From positions 1 through 12,603 of the forward strand of contig QMWT01000023.1 of assembly GCA_003661775.1 (NCBI GenBank): 12,603 nucleotides of DNA. The letters are read 5' to 3'. The first letter of the stretch is position 1. Every line of letters begins with the position of its first letter. Under the pieces are notes generated by a model. It saw only the letters and a program-made list of their open reading frames with translations. It had not been told where the DNA came from and made no database searches. Both the position numbers and the translations under genes were made by a program. This DNA is from Thermoprotei archaeon (GTDB lineage Archaea > Thermoproteota > Thermoprotei_A > Sulfolobales > Ignisphaeraceae). Below, one piece after another: positions 6,791-12,365 of the stretch.

Positions 6791-8038
6791 TCATCTCCTC
6801 AGATAGATGTCTAATCTCCGCACTCTTCGTTCTCTACGGAGATAATCTTCAAGAGTTTCAGAAGCTACGGGAGAGTTCCTCTTGATAATCTCTACGGCTT
6901 CGCGTGTTTCCCTGAGCTTTATAGGAGATGTTCTTAGTGCACGTCTGACGGTCTCCCTTATGTGCCAGTTCCCGACAGCTGCGTAGTACCTAGGCGTGAT
7001 CTCTCTGATTATCATTATGCGTGCCTGCCTCTTGATCCTATAGAGGTGCTCGAGCACGGCGAGCTTGGCAGCTTCATAACCTCCGTCGAGGAACGAGGGT
7101 CTACCGCTCACCTTCTCATGGTTGTAGACCACTACGGGATGCTGGGCTGTTGATGTGTAGGGTGTAGCTGGATACCAGATCTCGATCCAGTGTATCTGAT
7201 GCTTTCCAGGTTCTATCAAGATCCAGAACCTGTTGCCTAGATACTCAGCGGAGTAAAGCAGAGTCTCGGAGACTGCATCGGCATTCCTTAGTCTTGATAG
7301 GAGGTACCTGCTGATCGTTGTGTCGACAGCTGTTATGCTCCACCTCAGGGGCACGAGCCTCTTGCTAAACTTCATACCAAGGAGACCTAGGCTGAGTGCG
7401 CGCTGGATGTTGTAGATAGAGACTCCTTTTAAATAAAGTTCCACCATGGCCTGCTGCGCCTTTACATCGTCCCAGATGATCTTGTCTATGTGACGAGGTA
7501 CCTTCGGGTTTGACACGACTTTAATGTTGTTCGCAGGGGCTTTGGGGGGTGTTGGCTTGTGCAGAGGATTAAAAGAGAGTTTAGGTATCGGGAGTTTCAG
7601 TAACTTCATTTCGCTGTCTACAGGTTTCTCAGACACGCCAGCAAGACTTATTTCAAGCTCGTAGAGTTTGTGTACATCTCTTACATTCGTCATCATGATC
7701 CCTGCGACCATGTAGCTACGTAGTTCGAGAATTTCATCGAGTTTTTTGCGCCCCCACCACTGCTCTGGATCATCGTACTCCTTTGCTTTGAATCCGGTGA
7801 TCCCGGGAGGAACGCCGTAGAGTACGGGTACCCGCGGGTACCCACGTTCTCCGACGATCACGGTTGGTGGTGTTGAACCGTCAACTGTAAGGTCCGGTCT
7901 GATGGATGTGACGGCTCGAAGAGTGCTTCTAAACCTAGCTACGAGAGGGCATGTGTGTAATCCACACAAGTTCTTTCTGCCTTTGCAGCGTACACAGGCT
8001 TCGGCAGACACCCTTATTATAGCGACCACCCTATTCAT
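6791..8038 (-). CDS. nreA: NreA-type archaeal DNA repair protein
   Basis: The 415 residues match the two-part Nre family. The N-terminal part has a putative metal site, C15, C18, C25 and C30 (CVRCKGRKNLCGLHTC). The C-terminal part has YLGNRFWILIEPG, FLDGGYEAAKLAVLEHL, KRQARIMIIREITPRYYAAVG and WHIRETVRRAL, all strongly family-like. NreA proteins bind the sliding clamp PCNA and protect against DNA crosslink damage in haloarchaea. Two overlapping degenerate clamp-binding motifs may lie at the C-terminus (SETLEDYL 393-400, VRRLDIYL 406-413). The start is ATG 8038; TTG 8041 directly before it is an alternative. A TATA-like CTTATAAC about 25 nt upstream predicts a leaderless transcript. Confidence 0.88.
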   Translation of the reverse strand: MNRVVAIIRVSAEACVRCKGRKNLCGLHTCPLVARFRSTLRAVTSIRPDLTVDGSTPPTVIVGERGYPRVPVLYGVPPGITGFKAKEYDDPEQWWGRKKLDEILELRSYMVAGIMMTNVRDVHKLYELEISLAGVSEKPVDSEMKLLKLPIPKLSFNPLHKPTPPKAPANNIKVVSNPKVPRHIDKIIWDDVKAQQAMVELYLKGVSIYNIQRALSLGLLGMKFSKRLVPLRWSITAVDTTISRYLLSRLRNADAVSETLLYSAEYLGNRFWILIEPGKHQIHWIEIWYPATPYTSTAQHPVVVYNHEKVSGRPSFLDGGYEAAKLAVLEHLYRIKRQARIMIIREITPRYYAAVGNWHIRETVRRALRTSPIKLRETREAVEIIKRNSPVASETLEDYLRRERRVRRLDIYLRR

Positions 8039-8058
8039 CAATAGAATGTTGTTGAAGA

Positions 8059-8066
8059 GTTATAAG
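8059..8066. promoter_or_regulatory. TATA-like GTTATAAG between the divergent nreA and aRF1 genes
   Basis: GTTATAAG reads as CTTATAAC on the other strand, so it could serve either gene. On the minus strand its centre is about 25 nt from nreA ATG 8038 (leaderless). On the plus strand it predicts a transcript start near 8089, just before ATG 8099 and after ATG 8079. The same octamer occurs at the expected distance before tRNA-Ser (11726-11733), supporting it as a real promoter motif here. Confidence 0.5.
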
Positions 8067-8078
8067 CACTCTGTTGTT

Positions 8079-8159
8079 ATGTCCTCGGGGTTGCGGGGAT
8101 GAGTATTTAGTGAAAAATTAAGCGTTGATAGGAGAACGCTTAGGCATATAATCAGAGAG
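8079..8159 (+). other. aRF1 5' coding region without a usable in-frame start (frameshift or stop readthrough needed)
   Basis: The aRF1 frame stays protein-like upstream of TTG 8160: codons 8109-8159 read SEKLSVDRRTLRHIIRE, a charged amphipathic helix leading straight into LKKWRAHATVLLSLY, as expected for the first helix of aRF1. No standard start lies in that part. Two routes exist. ATG 8099 reads ATG AGT ATT and then TAG TGA; skipping T8108 gives MSI joined to SEKL and a 369-residue protein of normal length. Alternatively ATG 8079 is in frame but meets TGA at 8100-8102 (codon 8), so readthrough would be required. A one-base sequence error in the TTT at 8106-8108 would also explain it. Confidence 0.6.
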
Positions 8160-9209
8160 TTGAAGAAGTGGCGTGCCCACGCTACGGTTCTGCTGAGCCT
8201 GTACATACCTCCAGGTAGGCCCATCAGCGAAGTTGTTAATTTGCTTAGACAGGAGTATGCAATTACTGAGAACATAAAGCTTAAACAGACTAGAAATGCT
8301 GTCCAAACAGCTCTGGCATCAGCTATAGATAGGCTTGTGAGAATCAGGGAGAATCCGCCAAATGGTTTAGTTGTGTTTAGCGGATACGATGTAGAAACAA
8401 GGAGATCGATAACGTTGGTCTTCTCGCCTCCCGATCCAGTGCCGGTGTTCTTCTACAGGACAGACAAAGAGTTCCATACAGAGTTTCTCGAACCCATGGT
8501 CGAGGAGAATGATGTTTATGGTTTGATAATAATAGAGCGGGATGCCGCCACCATAGGCCTGCTTAAACCATCGGGAATACAAGTACTTGACGAGATTGAG
8601 TGGTATATTCCAGGAAAACATCATAAAGGTGGTCAGAGCCAGCGCAGGTTCGATAGGCTTATCGAGCAGATGGTAGAGGAGTTCTATAAACATGTCGCTG
8701 AAAAAGCAAACAAGTACTTTCTTCCACTTATCGAGGAGAGTAAGCTCAAGGGCATTATAGTTGGGGGTCCTGGTTATGCAAAGATTGATTTCGTCAAAGG
8801 AGGTTATCTGGATTACAGGCTACGCAAGTTGATACTAGGCGACTTAATAGATGTGTCATATCAAGGCGAGACAGGGCTCAGAGAACTGGTGATGAAAGCT
8901 AAGCACGTTCTTAGCAAACAAAGGTACTTCCGCGTTCTAGAAGCGTTAGAGGAGTTCAAGTATCATCTGGCCAAGGATGATGGATATGCTGTCTACGGGG
9001 AGAACGATGTGAGGAACGCTTTAACCATGGGTGCTGTCGCCAAACTGTTGATATGCGACGACCATCCCAAGTTCGAGGAGTTTGAGTCGTTATGCGAGAA
9101 GACTCGAGCGGAGCTAATAGCAGTACCTCCTGAAATGCCTGAAGGTGAGTGGTTTAGGAACACCTTTGGGTGTATAGCCGCTATCCTGAGATACCCCCTG
9201 ATTCAGTAG
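8160..9209 (+). CDS. prf1: Archaeal peptide chain release factor 1 (aRF1)
   Basis: aRF1 recognises all three stop codons and triggers peptide release; it also works with Pelota-related factors and ABCE1 in ribosome recycling. TTG 8160 is the first in-frame conventional start, giving 349 residues, but genuine coding sequence extends upstream to at least 8109 (see the separate entry). Domain 1 contains LSLYIPPG and the stop-decoding loop NIKL, where most family members have NIKS; the YxCxxxF motif is replaced by YRTDKEF. Domain 2 carries the catalytic loop PGKHHKGGQSQRR with the invariant GGQ. Domain 3 includes GGPGYAK, KYHLAKDDG and a C-terminus ending near LRYPLIQ. It is divergent from nreA. 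The rest of the frame is intact, arguing against a pseudogene. Confidence 0.93.
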   Translation: MKKWRAHATVLLSLYIPPGRPISEVVNLLRQEYAITENIKLKQTRNAVQTALASAIDRLVRIRENPPNGLVVFSGYDVETRRSITLVFSPPDPVPVFFYRTDKEFHTEFLEPMVEENDVYGLIIIERDAATIGLLKPSGIQVLDEIEWYIPGKHHKGGQSQRRFDRLIEQMVEEFYKHVAEKANKYFLPLIEESKLKGIIVGGPGYAKIDFVKGGYLDYRLRKLILGDLIDVSYQGETGLRELVMKAKHVLSKQRYFRVLEALEEFKYHLAKDDGYAVYGENDVRNALTMGAVAKLLICDDHPKFEEFESLCEKTRAELIAVPPEMPEGEWFRNTFGCIAAILRYPLIQ

Positions 9210-9210
9210 T

Positions 9211-9236
9211 AGCTCGAAAGGTGTGCGTAGCGAGCT
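9211..9236 (+). repeat. Hairpin just after the aRF1 stop
   Basis: AGCTCG (9211-9216) and CGAGCT (9231-9236) are exact inverse complements with a 14-nt loop, beginning one base after the stop codon. It may be an mRNA 3'-end structure. The spacer downstream contains TTTTTAATTAAAA (about 9258-9270), which could be a TATA element for the next gene or T-rich termination signal. Confidence 0.4.
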
Positions 9237-9298
9237 CAAGACTATTAGCCTGAGAGGTTTTTAATTAAAACATTGTCAAGTAGTTGGACTGGGTCTTC

Positions 9299-9610
9299 AT
9301 GGGCGAGAATGTAACTAAGATAGTGTTGGTAGGAGCTTTTGACTGGTTGACACGCTACATCGAGAGGAGATTGAAGGAGATGCTACCTTTAGTGGCTAAG
9401 ATTGTTGGTGAGCCTATGGAGTTCCAAGTGGTTAGGTTTCCGATAGATAGTCTCGAAGCGCAGCAGGAAGGAATTCCAAAATTGTTGGTGTTTCGAGGTG
9501 GTTCCGTGACCGAGATCGAGGTATCCTTTGAGGATGTTGCGGAAGAGGTTGACGTGTTTGTTGTTAACGTGGTCAAGGATTCTGACCTAGTAGCTACTGT
9601 AGCAGGGTAG
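9299..9610 (+). CDS. Small uncharacterised protein, possibly thioredoxin-like fold without cysteines
   Basis: I do not recognise a named family. The 103 residues alternate strands and helices: KIVLVG strand, a long helix (DWLTRYIERRLKEML), a strand (EFQVVRF), then GIPKLLVFRGG and a final strand (DVFVVNVV). The GIP-strand-GG piece resembles the cis-proline region of thioredoxin-fold proteins, but there is no CxxC and no cysteine at all, so a redox role is unlikely. The start is set at ATG 9299, with a GGGT motif 6 nt upstream; an in-frame TTG at 9284 is the alternative. An AT-rich TTTTTAATTAAAA about 35 nt upstream is a possible promoter. The gene ends 9 nt from the convergent Cys-rich gene. 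Confidence 0.65.
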   Translation: MGENVTKIVLVGAFDWLTRYIERRLKEMLPLVAKIVGEPMEFQVVRFPIDSLEAQQEGIPKLLVFRGGSVTEIEVSFEDVAEEVDVFVVNVVKDSDLVATVAG

Positions 9611-9619
9611 TTTTCGCCT

Positions 9620-10084
9620 CTACACACCCGTTCTTACTCTAGAAGCGATCTCAGCATAGGGGCAACTTCTCCAGCTTTGCGAGCATAGTTCAGCTTCGTA
9701 TCGTGTAACTAGTCTTGCGAGTGCTTCGCAGTACACGACACGGATCTTATCTTCTGTTTCCATTATACGTGCAAATGGGCAGGGTATCTTTATATGCTGC
9801 GGTACGGCATGTATAGGGGCGTAGATCTTGGGTTTGGGCATGTATCTGCTATCCCTTCGTGTTTTAATGCTTGTTGCCTCTATAGACCCAGGTTCTATAT
9901 AGAAACTGCAGTCTTTATAGTCTAGTTCGTTACCTAGGCATCTGCTGGGGCTCGTCACGACCTCTGTCGGCTCGTTGAGTTTAGGAGATGTGCATAACCC
10001 GTGTTTGTACCAAGGACAGACCAAAGTTTTTACCCAGTAGCAGCGGTTTCTGCGATGCAAAAGATTATAATCTGTAGTTCCCAT
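9620..10084 (-). CDS. Uncharacterised protein with two four-cysteine modules
   Basis: The 154-residue protein, numbered from ATG 10084, has two similar halves. The first carries C23 (CPW), C31, C49 and C59 (DCSFY). The second carries C102 (CPF), C119, C134 and C141 (SCPY). Each starts with CP plus an aromatic residue and ends with a cysteine followed within two residues by tyrosine, suggesting a duplicated unit that binds a metal ion or an iron-sulfur cluster; C15 is extra. There is no signal peptide or membrane segment. ATG 10084 is preferred because a TATA-like CTTAAATTTA lies about 30 nt upstream, predicting a leaderless transcript; the frame stays open to GTG 10156. I do not know its function. 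Confidence 0.68.
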   Translation of the reverse strand: MGTTDYNLLHRRNRCYWVKTLVCPWYKHGLCTSPKLNEPTEVVTSPSRCLGNELDYKDCSFYIEPGSIEATSIKTRRDSRYMPKPKIYAPIHAVPQHIKIPCPFARIMETEDKIRVVYCEALARLVTRYEAELCSQSWRSCPYAEIASRVRTGV

Positions 10085-10110
10085 AAGAGCAAGTGAATTT
10101 AAGAGCCGCC

Positions 10111-10172
10111 TAAATTTAAGGAAGTTCCGAAGTATAGTCGTCCCGACTAATCGCACCCGTACTGTGGTGGGG
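10111..10172. promoter_or_regulatory. Divergent promoter region with a hairpin dyad over a TATA-like element
   Basis: The minus strand has CTTAAATTTA (10111-10120) for the Cys-rich gene. The plus strand has AGTATAGTC (about 10131-10139), predicting a transcript start near 10163 for the small winged-helix gene. The dyad TAGTCG (10135-10140) / CGACTA (10144-10149), with a 3-nt loop, overlaps the plus-strand TATA-like element and is a candidate operator. GGTGGGG (10166-10172) is the ribosome binding site for ATG 10177. Confidence 0.4.
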
Positions 10173-10176
10173 CAGC

Positions 10177-10494
10177 ATGAGTGTGAAGATGGGTCGTGAT
10201 GCTAGAACAAGTAGTGTTATCGACGAAAATTCAGATGTTGTAGAGAAACTGGGTTTGAAAGTCGTCTATGAAGATCCTGAAATACTGGTTGTGACAGCAC
10301 CCAACGAGTATGAGCTGCGTGAAATCATACTGGATCTTCTCAAGGAGAAGCCTATGAGCGTGAAGGAGATCCACAGCGTCCTATCAGGTATTGCCAGTGA
10401 GGACAAGATCAGGAGGGCTATTATGAAGCTTAGCGAGGCGGGTAAAGTTATAGCGGATGAGGATGGGAGGTACAGGGTGTTAGGCCTGTACTAA
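10177..10494 (+). CDS. Small winged-helix DNA-binding protein
   Basis: The 105-residue protein has a polar N-terminus followed by a winged-helix domain at about residues 44-103: YELREIILDLLKEKPMSVKE, then a recognition-helix segment SEDKIRRAIMKLSEAGKV, then the wing IADEDGRYRVLGLY. Such small archaeal proteins usually regulate transcription, but the exact family is not clear to me. ATG 10177 is supported by GGTGGGG four bases upstream. A 6-bp dyad overlapping its probable TATA element suggests possible autoregulation. It is convergent with xerA. Confidence 0.75.
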   Translation: MSVKMGRDARTSSVIDENSDVVEKLGLKVVYEDPEILVVTAPNEYELREIILDLLKEKPMSVKEIHSVLSGIASEDKIRRAIMKLSEAGKVIADEDGRYRVLGLY

Positions 10495-10545
10495 ATACCA
10501 AGTTTTACAAAGCCGAAATAAATGATGTGCTCGTTGGATTCCTTG

Positions 10546-10583
10546 AATGAACCCCGCGGTTTTAAAGCACGACCTCGTTCATT
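10546..10583. terminator. Inverted repeat between convergent genes, possible bidirectional terminator
   Basis: AATGAAC (10546-10552) and GTTCATT (10577-10583) are inverse complements, 24 nt apart, in the spacer between the winged-helix gene and xerA; the right arm overlaps the xerA stop. TTTTAAA (10560-10566) lies between the arms. The terminator role is suggested only by position. Confidence 0.25.
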
Positions 10584-11592
10584 TCCTCCCCATGGCTAGT
10601 TGCTGAAGCATTTGTAGAAGCTGTATAAGCTGATTGACTTGGCCCAGCGGCATATTTTCGATACCTGCCAACTGTGTTTGCGGGGTGGATTCCCTCTTTT
10701 CCTCTTCACTGAACAGCCTAAGGTACTGTTGCTTTATGTCTTCCTTAAGCATATGCAGGTAGATCTGCGTGGTCTTGATGTCTTTATGTCCTAGGATTTT
10801 TTGGAGTGCTACTATGTTGAGGCCTTTCTTAAGCGCCTCGGTTGCAAAGGTGTGCCGGAGGATGTGTGGCCTAACCTTCTTAGGATTGAGGCCTGCTCTC
10901 TTTGCTAAGGTTTTCAATCTCTTGTACAGGCCGGTGTAGCTGAGGGGTAGCACCAACTCGTTCGGCTCGGGATTCCTTAGTTCTATTATTTTTTCGAGGA
11001 TTTGGTAGGTCAGCGGGCCTATGAATACTGTGCGCTCCTCTCCATACTTTGCGTTCCTAACTCTGATCTCTCTAGCCTCCAGATCTATATCGCCAAAGGT
11101 TAGGGATAGAGCCTCGCTTGCTCGTAAACCTGTTTCGAGGATGAGCGCTAGTATCAGCAGATCGTAGATATCCCTTGCAGAGTCAAACAACTTCTCTATT
11201 TCGGATTTTCTAAGCGTCTGAACCTCTCTAGGCCGGGGCTTCTTAATGCGCGGCACGTTTAGGTTTAGACCAGCCCATTCAAAGAATCTACGCAGGAAAA
11301 GTGTGTAGTAGTACAGCGTTAGCTGCCGGCTCTTCTTATCGTTGTCTCTCTCACGGCGAAACCCCTTCTTAAGACGTTCAAGCCTCCATCTAAGGACATC
11401 ATCTCTTGTTAAATCGCGCAGCTTCTTCCAGCCTATGAACGACATAAAGTCGTAGAGTGCTGCTCGGTATGCCTTCACAGTCTTAGGATCGGCTCCGCTT
11501 GCTTCTAGCGATGCCAGGAATTCTTCTACTGCTAAATGGGGATCAGCATCTACAATGCTGGGATCAGCTTTACCTACATCTATGCGCACCAT
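10579..11592 (-). CDS. xerA: XerA-type tyrosine site-specific recombinase
   Basis: The 337 residues form a tyrosine recombinase. The N-terminal SAM-like core-binding domain spans about 17-110 and the catalytic domain about 125-292. All catalytic residues are present: R157 (GLRASE), K182 (NAKYG), H243 and R246 (HILRH), H269 (LGHKD) and nucleophile Y278 (QIYLH). Chromosomal archaeal XerA resolves chromosome dimers at dif; no conserved dif site could be recognised here. It is about 40-50 residues longer than typical XerA, mainly through a C-terminal tail ending in a Q/L-rich amphipathic stretch (QVNQLIQLLQMLQQLA, 318-333). The start is ATG 11592. Lack of any recognisable integrated element nearby favours the housekeeping enzyme over a viral integrase. 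Confidence 0.88.
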   Translation of the reverse strand: MVRIDVGKADPSIVDADPHLAVEEFLASLEASGADPKTVKAYRAALYDFMSFIGWKKLRDLTRDDVLRWRLERLKKGFRRERDNDKKSRQLTLYYYTLFLRRFFEWAGLNLNVPRIKKPRPREVQTLRKSEIEKLFDSARDIYDLLILALILETGLRASEALSLTFGDIDLEAREIRVRNAKYGEERTVFIGPLTYQILEKIIELRNPEPNELVLPLSYTGLYKRLKTLAKRAGLNPKKVRPHILRHTFATEALKKGLNIVALQKILGHKDIKTTQIYLHMLKEDIKQQYLRLFSEEEKRESTPQTQLAGIENMPLGQVNQLIQLLQMLQQLAMGRK

Positions 11593-11596
11593 GGCT

Positions 11597-11614
11597 ATAC
11601 CGTATATAAGGTAT
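11597..11614. promoter_or_regulatory. Dyad around a TATA-like core upstream of xerA
   Basis: ATACC (11597-11601) and GGTAT (11610-11614) flank GTATATAA, directly before the xerA start (11592). The core is only about 14 nt from the ATG, too close for a standard TATA element. It could be an operator or a recombinase-related site; I cannot decide which. Confidence 0.3.
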
Positions 11615-11643
11615 GTGGAAGGTGATACTCAATAAACAGTTAG

Positions 11644-11699
11644 TCAGCAAGGCCAGGTATCCGCATTGCCACAGCTCAGCGGTAACCAAAAATCATCAT
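11644..11699 (-). ncRNA. C/D box 2'-O-methylation guide sRNA
   Basis: Read on the minus strand, this gap contains every element of a dual-guide archaeal C/D RNA in order. The C box is ATGATGA (11699-11693), an exact RUGAUGA. A 13-nt guide follows, then D' box CTGA (11679-11676), a 9-nt spacer, C' box ATGCGGA (11666-11660, 5 of 7 matches), a 12-nt guide and D box CTGA (11647-11644). The 56-nt core and guide lengths are typical. Such RNAs form a complex with L7Ae, Nop5 and fibrillarin and direct ribose methylation. The nucleotide opposite the fifth guide base before each D box would be the target; I could not assign a target RNA. A TATA-like CTTAAAAC (near 11718-11725) is placed for a transcript start at the C box. 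Confidence 0.75.
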
Positions 11700-11716
11700 C
11701 CCGGGATAAGCTTGGT

Positions 11717-11733
11717 GTTTTAAGGGTTATAAG
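11717..11733. promoter_or_regulatory. Divergent promoter for the C/D sRNA and tRNA-Ser
   Basis: GTTATAAG (11726-11733) sits about 32 nt before the tRNA-Ser 5' end, as expected for an archaeal TATA box with a short leader. On the minus strand, CTTAAAAC (near 11718-11725) is about 23-25 nt upstream of the C/D sRNA. The two RNA genes therefore appear to share this region. Confidence 0.5.
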
Positions 11734-11761
11734 TCTGGCCACAAGAAATGCTAAGCCGGAT

Positions 11762-11849
11762 GCCGGGGTCGCCTAGCCTGGTAGGGCGCCGGCCTGCTAA
11801 GCCGGTGGGGTGTACCCCCGCGCGGGTTCAAATCCCGCCCCCGGCGCCA
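11762..11849 (+). tRNA. tRNA-Ser(GCT)
   Basis: The cloverleaf is complete. Acceptor GCCGGGG (11762-11768) pairs with CCCCGGC (11839-11845), followed by discriminator G and an encoded CCA (11847-11849). The anticodon stem CCGGC/GCCGG encloses loop CTGCTAA with anticodon GCT at 11796-11798. The long variable arm (GGGG/CCCC stem) is the class II hallmark of serine tRNA. The T arm is GCGGG-TTCAAAT-CCCGC. There is no intron. It reads AGC and AGU codons. Confidence 0.97.
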
Positions 11850-12040
11850 ATTCTCCTCCGTGCGATATCATTTTCTGAAGCCATGCTGAAGCACTAGCGG
11901 TCAACAGCATTACGCAGTACGAGGTTGTGCAAGTAGTTCTCGTGAGTAGTTAGATTGAGGTGCTTGGAATAAAGATGCGAAGAAGATTAATGGTGTGCTC
12001 CCGCCAGCTTAGCAGCGTCATCAACTCTTAGCATCGAAGC
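11850..12040. other. Non-coding spacer after tRNA-Ser with weak remnants of coding sequence
   Basis: No intact gene is visible. On the plus strand, about 11890-12030 reads AEALAVNSITQYEVVQVV in one frame, then a stop, then IEVLGIKMRRRL in the same frame. This looks like a decayed protein, perhaps a PIN/VapC toxin remnant, but too little remains to name it. There is no T-run directly after the tRNA. Confidence 0.25.
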
Positions 12041-12290
12041 CTACTTGTAGGACTTGAAGATTCCTGGCATGGCTTCTAGCCGTGTATAGAGTCCTAGGTG
12101 CACCTGCTCCTCGTTATCTGCCTCGAGCATCGTTACACTTCACATGGGTACGCTAGGTGTTATGTAGAACCCTAGAACCTTGACTCCCTTGACAGGGCCA
12201 TTTACCACTACTAAGTAGTCTGTTCGTAAGCTCAGCTAATTCATGCGGTGTTTTACCTGGGTTTAGCTCCCAGTAGATGAGGAACTTCAC
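12041..12290 (-). pseudogene. Broken small gene, DUF3303-like protein
   Basis: About 83 codons can be followed from GTG 12290 to TAG 12041-12043. The first part reads MKFLIYWELNPGKTPHELAE and on to LLSSGKW. An extra base near 12196-12198 then shifts the frame to PVKGVKVLGFYITPSVPM. Next comes an in-frame TGA (12140-12142), probably a former TGG tryptophan codon, and then SVTMLEADNEEQ through PGIFKSYK and the stop. The pattern resembles the DUF3303 family of small alpha-beta proteins, recalled from memory. Expression signals look intact: AGGTG (12298-12302) seven bases before the start and GTATAAAG (12329-12336) at promoter distance. Two lesions make it a recent pseudogene unless one or both are sequence errors. 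Confidence 0.65.
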
Positions 12291-12297
12291 GTCCTTA

Positions 12298-12354
12298 CAC
12301 CTACGCCTAAACTAGTTAGCTACAGGGTCTTTATACGTTCTGGTGCACCAGAAC
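12298..12354 (-). promoter_or_regulatory. Promoter of the broken gene with an adjoining 18-bp perfect palindrome
   Basis: Reading the minus strand, the order is the perfect palindrome GTTCTGGTGCACCAGAAC (12354-12337), directly followed by TATA box GTATAAAG (12336-12329), a transcript start predicted near 12306, and Shine-Dalgarno AGGTG (12302-12298). A palindrome touching the TATA box at the BRE position is a classic place for a dimeric repressor or activator. The regulator is unknown. Confidence 0.6.
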
Positions 12355-12365
12355 AGGTTCAGTAA

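Noticed and set aside
7902..8102. Plus-strand open frame antisense to nreA that ends in the aRF1 frame at TGA 8100-8102
   Set aside because: Its body is the complement of nreA. Only its last seven codons, from ATG 8079, matter, and those are treated under the aRF1 5' end.
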